A stretch of DNA of 7,709 nucleotides, taken from the NCBI GenBank assembly GCA_003497555.1, contig DNNS01000515.1, positions 1 through 7,709 of the forward strand, in the 5' to 3' direction. Under the pieces are notes generated by a model. That model did no database searches and was not told the origin of the DNA. It saw only the letters and a list, made by a program, of their open reading frames with translations. The translations under genes and the position numbers were made by a program. This stretch comes from Spirochaetia bacterium (GTDB taxonomy: Bacteria > Spirochaetota > UBA12135). Below, piece after piece: positions 1 through 5,686 of the stretch (position 1 is the first letter of the stretch; every line of letters starts with the position of its first letter).

Positions 1-162
1 AGACGGTATTTTCCAGGGAGTGATTTTTTTTCTTTCTATTGCTATTTTTAAAATTTTAAAATCTGAGCATTTATATAAATATTTTATATAAATTAATGAA
101 AAAAAAATGAACTTAGTATATTAATTTCATTACTAAAAAACAAATATTAAAGAGAGGTAATT
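1..162. other. AT-rich intergenic leader upstream of the sigma-factor operon
   Basis: No open frame that looks like a gene is visible here. The stretch is very AT-rich and ends in a good ribosome binding site (AGAGAGG at 151-157, five bases before the ATG at 163). It contains two copies of TTTATATAAAT (70-80 and 83-93) and short inverted repeats such as TTAGTA (113-118) with TACTAA (131-136). A weak sigma70-like pair, TTAATG (93-98) and TATATT (117-122) with 18 bases between, could be the promoter, but matches this weak are expected by chance in such AT-rich DNA. The gene upstream of the window is not visible. Confidence 0.5.
70..93. repeat. tandem palindromic repeat TTTATATAAAT x2
   Basis: The 11-mer TTTATATAAAT occurs at 70-80 and again at 83-93, a period of 13 bases. 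The first ten bases of each copy (TTTATATAAA) form a perfect palindrome. The pair sits 70-93 bases before the start codon of the first gene, where an UP-element or paired regulator sites could lie. Low complexity makes a chance origin possible. Confidence 0.45.
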
Positions 163-552
163 ATGTTGAAATTAACAGGCATACTGATATTTTTATCGGT
201 TCTGCTTTTTCCGGCAGACGGAAAAATACTCGAAAAACTGGGTATTACTCCTGATCAAAATACTCAAATTGAAAAAATTATGACCGAATACCGGGTGCCG
301 ATTCTCAAACTTGTCATTCAAATACGACAGGAACAGCTTGCCAAACAATATGAACTTTTAGCTGATGAGCCGGGGCTTGATAAGATTAAAGCCATGATTA
401 ATAAACAGGTTGCGCTGGAATCTGAAAAAGAATACCTGGAAATCGAACGCGATCAGAAAATCCGCAAACAACTGACCAAAGATCAATGGATGAAATTTCT
501 GCAATACCGGCATATGCTTAAAGGGCAGAGTGAAAAAAACAGGAAAAAATAA
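163..552 (+). CDS. small exported Spy/CpxP/CnrX-like helical protein
   Basis: This 129-residue protein starts with a short basic N-terminus and a hydrophobic stretch (about residues 4-18). That stretch is a signal peptide, possibly cut after LLFPA, or an uncleaved anchor. The mature part is highly charged and predicted to be helical. It has two LTxxQ-type motifs, ITPDQ (28-32) and LTKDQ (104-108), flanking a long helical hairpin. This is the hallmark layout of the Spy/CpxP/ZraP/CnrX group of periplasmic chaperones and metal sensors. There is no cysteine and one histidine (H117, in YRHML), so a metal site like that of CnrX is not supported. The tail is basic. The ATG has a good ribosome binding site (AGAGAGG, five-base gap). 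The ECF sigma gene begins 22 bases downstream, so this is probably the periplasmic sensor of that sigma system. A general periplasmic chaperone is the alternative. Confidence 0.7.
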   Translation: MLKLTGILIFLSVLLFPADGKILEKLGITPDQNTQIEKIMTEYRVPILKLVIQIRQEQLAKQYELLADEPGLDKIKAMINKQVALESEKEYLEIERDQKIRKQLTKDQWMKFLQYRHMLKGQSEKNRKK

Positions 553-569
553 TTATCTGATAGTATACT

Positions 570-573
570 GAGG
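570..573 (+). promoter_or_regulatory. poorly placed Shine-Dalgarno (GAGG) of the sigma-factor gene
   Basis: GAGG lies only one base before the GTG at 575, much closer than the usual 5-9 bases. An in-frame TGA at 569-571 rules out any earlier start, and the first in-frame ATG downstream would remove much of sigma region 2. The GTG therefore stands despite its weak initiation signal, which suggests low or coupled translation. Confidence 0.45.
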
Positions 574-574
574 C

Positions 575-1093
575 GTGCAGGAAGATAACGAACTTATCAG
601 ACGCTATCTGGCAGGCGATCATAAAGCCTTTGATGAAATTCATAAACGCTATCATGATGCAGTATTCCGTATTGCCTGCATGATTTGCGGTTCGCCGCGG
701 CATGCCGATGATATTGTTCAGGAGGTAATGACTGCTCTTGCCAAAAACCTGTCCGCCTTTAAATTCAATTCGCGTTTTTTTACTTACCTCTACGCCATTA
801 CCCGCAATACCGCCTGTAAATATATCAGACAGGAAATACGGCAGAAAATCCCGCAGCCGCCCGGCAGGGAATATGCCGTTAGCGACCCGACGGAAATTAC
901 AGCGCTTAATTCCGCATTAGACAGGCTGCCGGAAAAATACAGGCTGCCTCTTTTACTCAAGGAGTACGAAAACATGAGTTACGAAGAAATAGCTGAAACC
1001 GTAAAAATCAACACCGGAACCGTCAAATCCAGAATTTTTTATGCGCGCGAAAAACTCGCGTCTCTGCTGAAAGAAGCCGGCTGCCGTCTTTAA
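575..1093 (+). CDS. RNA polymerase sigma factor, ECF subfamily
   Basis: This 172-residue protein has the two-domain layout and length of an extracytoplasmic-function sigma factor. Region 2 spans about residues 6-90. It contains the acidic ADDIVQE segment (44-50, region 2.2, core RNA polymerase contact) and FFTYLYAITRNTACKYIRQ (68-86, regions 2.3/2.4, -10 recognition and melting). A short linker follows. Region 4 spans about 114-166, with LPEKYRLPLLLKEYENMSYE leading into the helix-turn-helix EEIAETVKINTGTVKSRIF (137-155, -35 recognition). No SnoaL or other C-terminal extension is present, so control should come from a separate protein. It starts at GTG, forced by the in-frame TGA at 569-571. 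It lies between an exported Spy-like protein and a single-pass membrane protein, with gaps of 22 and 14 bases, so the three are almost certainly co-transcribed. The target promoters are unknown. Confidence 0.93.
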   Translation: MQEDNELIRRYLAGDHKAFDEIHKRYHDAVFRIACMICGSPRHADDIVQEVMTALAKNLSAFKFNSRFFTYLYAITRNTACKYIRQEIRQKIPQPPGREYAVSDPTEITALNSALDRLPEKYRLPLLLKEYENMSYEEIAETVKINTGTVKSRIFYAREKLASLLKEAGCRL

Positions 1094-1107
1094 AGACAGG
1101 GGTTAAC

Positions 1108-1482
1108 ATGAAAGATAACACCATTAAGACCAATACGGCTTTTATTCACGAAGAAAGTCCAATACAGAATAATCATGCTGTATCGGTTTTTCTTTCCCGT
1201 TTTGACGTGCATGATTTTAATTTTTCCCGCTCCGTACATCTTGAATACCGTAAAAACCGATGCAGGCGTTTTATTTTATTGTCTTCTGCAGCTGCATTTT
1301 TTATCATCTGTACTTTTAGCGGCATGAAAATTTATAATAATTATTCTTATCAGCAGATTATTTCTTCATATACAGAAATGCTGCACCCGGTTAATCAGAT
1401 TTCAACTCAGGAAATTATAAAAACAGATTTCTCCGACGTTCTTTGTTCCTATAATTTTTTATCCGAAACAATTGATGAATGA
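1108..1482 (+). CDS. single-pass membrane protein, candidate anti-sigma factor
   Basis: I do not recognise this 124-residue protein as a named family. It has an N-terminal hydrophilic segment (1-54) that ends in a basic cluster (YRKNRCRR, 47-54). One strongly hydrophobic helix follows (about 55-72, FILLSSAAAFFIICTF), then about 50 polar residues. By the positive-inside rule the N-terminus is cytoplasmic and the tail periplasmic. This is the topology of one-helix anti-sigma factors such as CnrY or RskA-type proteins. The HxxxCxxC zinc motif of the common ECF anti-sigma domain is absent; C52, C68 and C112 are scattered. The ATG has a strong Shine-Dalgarno (AGGGG, 1098-1102, five-base gap) and lies 14 bases after the sigma-factor stop, the classic place for a partner anti-sigma gene. 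The role is inferred from position and topology only. It could instead be an unrelated membrane protein. Confidence 0.6.
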   Translation: MKDNTIKTNTAFIHEESPIQNNHAVSVFLSRFDVHDFNFSRSVHLEYRKNRCRRFILLSSAAAFFIICTFSGMKIYNNYSYQQIISSYTEMLHPVNQISTQEIIKTDFSDVLCSYNFLSETIDE

Positions 1483-1600
1483 AACACATTTTAAGGCAAA
1501 ATATTATCATTCAAAACATTTTTTCGTAATTTTACAGAAATTTACAAATTAGGTTTTTTAAAAAGATCCGGTTTTCTGTTTTAATATGAAAATATTTATG

Positions 1601-1629
1601 TTGACATTTACAAAGCTCTATAATAGTAT
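1601..1629 (+). promoter_or_regulatory. sigma70-type promoter of the bactofilin gene
   Basis: A perfect -35 hexamer TTGACA (1601-1606) is followed after exactly 17 bases by TAGTAT (1624-1629). That hexamer matches the -10 consensus at four of six positions, including the key first, second and last. Transcription would begin near 1636, giving a short leader of about 23 bases that contains the ribosome binding site at 1647-1655. A closer consensus TATAAT at 1619-1624 is only 12 bases from the -35 and is unlikely to be used with it. The housekeeping-type promoter suggests the bactofilin is transcribed apart from the upstream operon. Confidence 0.6.
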
Positions 1630-1635
1630 TATAGA
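1617..1635. promoter_or_regulatory. perfect palindrome over the -10 region, candidate operator
   Basis: TCTATAATAGTATTATAGA is a perfect inverted repeat: arms of nine bases around the single central base G1626. It covers the -10 hexamer and runs to the expected transcription start, where a dimeric repressor would block RNA polymerase. The AT-rich, odd-centred form recalls PerR/Fur-type boxes, but the base order does not match the PerR consensus TTATAATNATTATAA in phase. The regulator is unknown. The overlap with AT-rich promoter sequence makes a partly fortuitous origin possible. Confidence 0.4.
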
Positions 1636-1658
1636 CAACCAATAATAAAGGAAAACAA

Positions 1659-2069
1659 ATGGCAAAAGAAGAAGCCCAGGTTATAAAAATCGATAAATCT
1701 CAAATTACCACTATTTTAGCCTCTGATTTAAAAATTAAAGGCTCGCTTAAATTCAAGACCTCGCTTGAGATAGAAGGAGAATTCGAGGGAGATATTCATT
1801 CCGAAGGTGTACTGGTAATTGGCGAAAATGCCAGGGTAAAGGCTGCTATTATAACCAAATCGCTTATTTCACACGGCACAATAGAAGGTAATATCACAGC
1901 TGTTGAAAACGTACTATTCAGTAAAACCGCGCGTCACACCGGCGATGTCAATACTCCAAATATTATTATCGAAAGCGGCGCTCAAATCAATGGCGCAATA
2001 AGTATGCGTAAAGAAACTCAAGATAAGGCTTCAACAACAGTTACTTCTAAAACTGCTCCCAAAAACTGA
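1659..2069 (+). CDS. bactofilin family cytoskeletal protein
   Basis: This 136-residue protein is made almost entirely of the bactofilin (DUF583, BacA/CcmA) domain, about residues 17-117. Short disordered tails flank it: a charged N-terminus and a Thr/Ser/Lys-rich C-terminus. The core shows the regular pattern of a right-handed beta-helix, with recurring small hydrophobic strands and glycines, as in ILASDLKIKGSLKFKTSLEI (19-38), EGEFEGDIHSEGVLVIGENA (39-58) and NIIIESGAQINGAISM (101-116). Bactofilins polymerise without nucleotides into filaments on the inner membrane. They organise cell-wall enzymes, cell curvature, stalks or chromosome anchoring, depending on the species. The length is typical. 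The start has a good ribosome binding site (AAAGGAAAA, six bases away) and its own promoter. The stop lies 15 bases from the stop of the convergent barrel gene. Which process it serves here is not shown by its neighbours. Confidence 0.92.
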   Translation: MAKEEAQVIKIDKSQITTILASDLKIKGSLKFKTSLEIEGEFEGDIHSEGVLVIGENARVKAAIITKSLISHGTIEGNITAVENVLFSKTARHTGDVNTPNIIIESGAQINGAISMRKETQDKASTTVTSKTAPKN

Positions 2070-2081
2070 TTATTTTATCAG
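2061..2081 (-). terminator. weak hairpin plus T-run, possible terminator of the bottom-strand operon
   Basis: Read on the minus strand, CTGAT (2081-2077), a six-base loop and ATCAG (2070-2066) form a five-pair stem followed directly by TTTTT (2065-2061). It lies just past the stop of the barrel gene and covers the end of the bactofilin gene. The stem is short and AT-rich, so it would be weak. The same arm can also pair as CTGATT/AATCAG (2066-2071 with 2091-2096). No better terminator is seen between the convergent genes. Confidence 0.3.
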
Positions 2082-2084
2082 AAG

Positions 2085-3065
2085 TTATTCAATCAGCCCC
2101 TTTTTAAGATATAATGTAACGCCGCCGCTATGGGTAATTCCCAGTTCGCGGTGAAATCTGATATTATAATCAAATTTAATCAGCTGCAGCTTGATCCCCA
2201 GCCCTCCTGAAAGCTCCCTGAATCCATAATACGCAGATGAAAAATTTCCGTCTGCTGTTCCCTTGTTTTCAAGTGAGATGTTTTTGCTGAAAACATTGTT
2301 ATCATAACTGAAGTTGACGAAAACCGTATCGCGGATCATCAGCTGCGTACCAAGATTATATTCAAATCCGTATTGATACCGGTACTGCACGGAACCGGCA
2401 AGCATGAGAAATTTAATCGGCATAGCGGATATACCGAGTTCAGCTGTAATTTTTTCTTTATAACCTGGCGCCGCATCAGCCATACGGATGCGGGTGGAAA
2501 TAATGTTATCAAAATTCAGATTAAAAGCCAGATTTTTCAGTACATACCAGCTTGTTGAAAGTCCCATCTGATAGCCGACACCCGTATAGTTGTCAATACT
2601 CTGAAAAATCAGCGTGTTTTTTATTCCGCCGGTAAGATTTTTATAAACCGGCCTGGAATAAGACAGGGTGAGAGCTCCCTCATGAGCGGAAAAATTACCA
2701 AGATAAGCTCCGCCTTCATCGTAACCTTCAATATCGCTGTTATTGAGATAGATGAAGCTTGCCCCGAAATTGTTATATTGTCGTACACGGAAAGCTCCGG
2801 AAGTAAAAAAATAATTCATGCCGCTGACTCCGGAATTATCGTCGTAACCCTGGGCAAAGGGGCGGGAATAAAAAAGATATACTTCCGGAGACTCAAGGAA
2901 AGGCAGAGCAGAGGCATTGTATTGGGCAGCGCTGGATGATTTAAGCATGGCGCGGTTGGCTCCGCCCAGGGTATCGGCGGAACTTTCAATCTGCATAAAC
3001 GAAACTACCGATGCCTGCAGGCTAAACACAGCTGCTGTAAAAAAGATTAATATTTTTTGTTTCAT
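2085..3065 (-). CDS. PorV/PorQ (UPF0164)-like outer-membrane beta-barrel protein
   Basis: This 326-residue protein has a clear signal peptide (about residues 1-19, KQKILIFFTAAVFSLQAS). The N-terminal mature segment SADTLGGANRAMLKSSSAAQYNASALPFL (29-57) follows the pattern 'G..glGGA..A...dasA...NPAgLa', typical of the PorV/PorQ/UPF0164 relatives of FadL. The rest alternates short amphipathic beta-strands with aromatic girdle residues (Tyr, Phe, Trp) and polar Asn/Gly/Asp turns, as expected for an outer-membrane barrel. The last strand is THSGGVTLYL (311-320). The protein ends KKGLIE rather than in a terminal aromatic, so it lacks the classical C-terminal Phe. A ribosome binding site (AAGGAG, 3077-3072, six bases away) overlaps the stop of the FecR-Ig gene 12 bases upstream, so it is the last gene of the operon. 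In type IX secretion PorV carries cargo with C-terminal sorting domains. That role here is inference; a plain porin is the alternative. Confidence 0.7.
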   Translation of the reverse strand: MKQKILIFFTAAVFSLQASVVSFMQIESSADTLGGANRAMLKSSSAAQYNASALPFLESPEVYLFYSRPFAQGYDDNSGVSGMNYFFTSGAFRVRQYNNFGASFIYLNNSDIEGYDEGGAYLGNFSAHEGALTLSYSRPVYKNLTGGIKNTLIFQSIDNYTGVGYQMGLSTSWYVLKNLAFNLNFDNIISTRIRMADAAPGYKEKITAELGISAMPIKFLMLAGSVQYRYQYGFEYNLGTQLMIRDTVFVNFSYDNNVFSKNISLENKGTADGNFSSAYYGFRELSGGLGIKLQLIKFDYNIRFHRELGITHSGGVTLYLKKGLIE

Positions 3066-3077
3066 GCCGTACTCCTT

Positions 3078-5678
3078 TTACCAATATTTGCGCGGCGGTG
3101 CCGGAGGCAGATCAAATCTTATATAATCGTCAAGATTGATACGGGCTGTGTTTTTCGCCCGGTCTTCAAGAATAAGACGCAGAGGAACTGAACCGCTTGC
3201 ATTCTGATACTGCAGGAATGCCGAGCGCGGTTTTTCAAAAACTCCGCTTCCCATGGAATCGGTTTTGGTCACGGCGATTGATATTCCGGTTCTGGTTACC
3301 AGAATGGCGACAACAGGTTCGGATACATCAAATCTGAGCTGAACTTTGTCGCCAATATTATTCTGCTCTATACTGATAAGTTTGGGTTCAGTCATATCAA
3401 AAGTTTCGCGGTATATCCAGGGCGGAGTTTCTCTTCCGTACTTATCTTTTGCCTTAATGACTATTTTAACCTGAGAACCTTCAGCCAGGGAAAAAAGTTC
3501 GCTTGAAAGATCCAGCTGGAAGATTCCGGTGCTGACATCATCGCCGTTGATATAATCATTATCGTTGATGGCAACAAACAGTTTGCTTTCAGGTTTGGTG
3601 CGTCCGTAAAGTTTGGGAAGTTTTACCGGCGGATATACGTCAAGGGTATTAGCTTCGCCGTCGTATTTGACTTTTTTTTCAGGAGCAGTTATCTCGTTGC
3701 CGGCAATATCAACAGCCTTGACATTAACGGGTATTTCGCCGTTGCGAAAGCACAAGAGCTGGCCTTCAAACGCATCATTTCCGGAGGGGAAAGCATCGCG
3801 GCTGTTAATCTGTACGCGCGCTGCCCCTGAGACTGATACTCTTACATTTACAAATGAACTTAAAATTACTCCTTCCGGAGCTCCCATGGCTTTAGCCAGG
3901 GGATCGTTTATTACAATGTCGCCGATTACAGGAGGTTTGGTATCAATGATTATTTTTTGTTCGGTCTTGAGTATGGTTTCTTTCAGTTTAAGCTCTCCCT
4001 TGATATTCTGTTCACCGTCAGCTAAAGCAAGTTTCAGGGTAAATTTGCCTTTGTCTGCGGAAACAGCCTGTCCGTTTACACTGAACTCGGCTTCAGGAGG
4101 ACTGAATTCGCCCTGTATTTCAATTTCACCGATTGTATAATATGGAGCGGTTTTGGAGGCAGTTGTGATTTCAAATTTTCGAATGGCAATTTCTATTTTA
4201 TATTCGATCTGTCTGGTGATTTTTTCAGTTTCACCATCCGCTTCAAAAGTAAAAGTTGTTTTTACCGCTTTGGCATTAAGATATTCGGTAAAATTAAGAA
4301 CAGCTTTGAAATTACCGTCTTTATCGGCTTCCAGCGATTCAACCGGCTTGTCGTTTAAAGCAATGGAAATTTTTGCTCCGGATTTGGTTTTACCGGCTAC
4401 TTCAAGTTCCGGCAGGGATATTGTCACATCTCCTTTGGGAGATTCAAGCTGAAAAGGCACTTTGGGTTTTCGAAAAATCAGATTTTTTTTAACTTCTTTT
4501 CTCACACTGCCCTGGGTTACTGCTATCACCAGCACCTGAGGTTTATCATCACCGGCTTCGAGCGCGGCTTTTTTCATTTCTTTCAGATCAATGCTGTATT
4601 TAAATTTACCCTCTTTATCGGACTCTCCGGCAGAAAGTTCTTTATCCTGCAGAAGTACTTTAACTGATAACCCCGGCGCGGTTGTTCCTGCGATCTCGAT
4701 TGTATCTTCAATGAGATCTATGTCATCTGCGCGCGGAGTTTCTATTTTTAGTTCAATGGGTTTTTCTTTAACCTTTAATTGCCCGGTAAGCCTGGTACTG
4801 CGGCCTACCTGATCAACAGCGGCAATTTCCAGTTTCATTTCTTCGCCGATTTTTTTCCCGTGTTCCAGTTCCAGGGAAAAGGTTTCTTTCTCAAGAATGA
4901 TTGATTCCAGTTCTTTTCCGTCAATAAGAAGTTTAATTTCCACGTTGGGAGCGCTTTTACCTTCAATTTTCAGTTTGGGGCCTTCGATTTCTCCGGCCGG
5001 CTGGTAATTGTTGATTTCAAGTTTCGGCGGCTGTCCGTCAGTAAGCATTTTTTCTTCTTTGGCTGTTACTTCCAGATTGCGCTGCTGTTCTTTGGTGATT
5101 TTGGCTGTAGTGATTTTACCGTCAGAACTGCCCGTGGCTGCCATACCCGGCTCTAAAATTATCTGATCGTTTTTTTTACCCGGAGGATATACTTCAAGAG
5201 ACCCCGGTTCATTTTCAGGGTCACTGCTTACAGTCCCTACTCCATTTCTGCTTTCAATTCCGGCGCGGGTGCCGCGTACACCGGCAATTATAGTAGGTGT
5301 TTCAAACTGAAACTGCGACCCGGACTTTCCAAGTTTCTGTACTTTGGCAAAAACTCCGCCGTTCCATACTTTTACCTGGGTATTGCCGCTGCCATCATCA
5401 GAAGTCAGGGCATTGAGGCTGATTACGGTGTTTTCATCTACCTTTACGGAAGAACCGTTGGAAAAAAGAATACGAGCCTCGCTGCCGAGTTCGGTGCGGA
5501 TTTTATCGCTGGCTGCAAGCTGCATATTAATCCGGGCCGGGATCCACTGGCTTTGTCCGCTCTTAAGTATTTTTACCACTCCGACAGTTGTTTCTATTTT
5601 GGCAGTGAGCGCAAAGGCCTGTACTGCCGCAGCTGCAATTAAGGCAAGAGTCAGTATAATTAATTTTTTTGTGTTCAT
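3078..5678 (-). CDS. exported FecR-domain protein with about seven Ig-like repeats
   Basis: This 866-residue protein starts with a signal peptide (about 1-23, ending AVQAFA). A FecR domain follows (about 25-145): VGVVKILKSGQSQWIPARIN, then a beta-rich part with SEARILFSNGSSVKVDENT, then the conserved GGVFAKVQ...FQFETPTIIAGVRGTRAGI ending. The rest (about 217-855) is a chain of roughly seven beta-sandwich Ig-like units. Several share the pattern 'I.GkT.pg..v.v.l.dK...s...dkeG.Fk..l.L', at 237-271, 328-365, 427-463, 520-552 and 690-724. The C-terminus is Pro-rich (LPPAPPRKYW). The N-terminal anti-sigma segment and inner-membrane helix of the classical regulator FecR are missing, so this is a FecR domain used in an exported, probably surface or periplasmic, structural protein. 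The ribosome binding site AGGAGG (5688-5683, four bases away) overlaps the stop of the upstream gene. It is the middle gene of the operon. A ligand is not known. Confidence 0.85.
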   Translation of the reverse strand: MNTKKLIILTLALIAAAAVQAFALTAKIETTVGVVKILKSGQSQWIPARINMQLAASDKIRTELGSEARILFSNGSSVKVDENTVISLNALTSDDGSGNTQVKVWNGGVFAKVQKLGKSGSQFQFETPTIIAGVRGTRAGIESRNGVGTVSSDPENEPGSLEVYPPGKKNDQIILEPGMAATGSSDGKITTAKITKEQQRNLEVTAKEEKMLTDGQPPKLEINNYQPAGEIEGPKLKIEGKSAPNVEIKLLIDGKELESIILEKETFSLELEHGKKIGEEMKLEIAAVDQVGRSTRLTGQLKVKEKPIELKIETPRADDIDLIEDTIEIAGTTAPGLSVKVLLQDKELSAGESDKEGKFKYSIDLKEMKKAALEAGDDKPQVLVIAVTQGSVRKEVKKNLIFRKPKVPFQLESPKGDVTISLPELEVAGKTKSGAKISIALNDKPVESLEADKDGNFKAVLNFTEYLNAKAVKTTFTFEADGETEKITRQIEYKIEIAIRKFEITTASKTAPYYTIGEIEIQGEFSPPEAEFSVNGQAVSADKGKFTLKLALADGEQNIKGELKLKETILKTEQKIIIDTKPPVIGDIVINDPLAKAMGAPEGVILSSFVNVRVSVSGAARVQINSRDAFPSGNDAFEGQLLCFRNGEIPVNVKAVDIAGNEITAPEKKVKYDGEANTLDVYPPVKLPKLYGRTKPESKLFVAINDNDYINGDDVSTGIFQLDLSSELFSLAEGSQVKIVIKAKDKYGRETPPWIYRETFDMTEPKLISIEQNNIGDKVQLRFDVSEPVVAILVTRTGISIAVTKTDSMGSGVFEKPRSAFLQYQNASGSVPLRLILEDRAKNTARINLDDYIRFDLPPAPPRKYW
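3114..5030 (-). repeat. tandem Ig-like repeat array within the FecR-domain protein
   Basis: Residues 217-855 of the FecR-Ig protein divide into about seven units of 80-100 residues: near 217-304, 307-403, 408-494, 498-579, 580-672, 676-760 and 765-855. Units two and three are the most alike: IAGTTAPGLSVKVLLQDKEL and VAGKTKSGAKISIALNDKPV, each followed by 'sDKeGkFK' or 'aDKdGnFK'. The later units are more divergent, and some have 'D..GNEI' or 'D.YGRE' turns typical of bacterial Ig-like adhesin domains. The boundaries are approximate. Confidence 0.65.
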
Positions 5679-5686
5679 GATTCCTC

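Larger units (their letters stand above)
1483..1658. other. AT-rich intergenic region before the bactofilin gene
   Basis: No gene is visible. The left part (1483-1600) is AT-rich and shows no convincing intrinsic terminator for the sigma operon. The 9-mer ATTTACAAA occurs at 1540-1548 and 1606-1614. The right part holds the promoter and palindrome described separately, and a ribosome binding site (AAAGGAAAA, 1647-1655). Confidence 0.5.

Noticed and set aside
1..40. T-run (GATTTTTTTTCTTTC) that could end a terminator of an upstream gene
   Set aside because: No stable stem precedes the run within the visible bases.
109..136. ECF-type autoregulatory promoter (GAAC near 109 and a -10 some 16 bases on)
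   Set aside because: No convincing CGTC- or GTC-like -10 at the right distance. GAAC alone is too short to support it.
163..552. Metal-binding function for the Spy-like protein
   Set aside because: Only one histidine and no cysteine in the whole protein. The CnrX/ZraP metal ligands cannot be matched.
738..920. Second-frame open reading frame inside the sigma-factor gene
   Set aside because: Overlaps conserved sigma regions 2 and the linker; a frame shadow.
1483..1600. Intrinsic terminator after the sigma operon
   Set aside because: T- and A-runs are present (for example GGTTTTTTAAAAAG near 1552-1565), but there is no GC-containing stem, and the run pairs only with itself.
1617..1635. PerR or Fur box
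   Set aside because: The palindrome is AT-rich and odd-centred like those boxes, but does not align with either consensus in phase, so no regulator is named.
3613..4140. Long top-strand open frame (175 codons) opposite the FecR-Ig gene, plus similar ones at 4153-4452 and 5344-5712
   Set aside because: Antisense shadows of a clear protein with signal peptide and repeat domains. Their Ser/Leu-rich composition is typical of antisense frames, and the starts lack ribosome binding sites.
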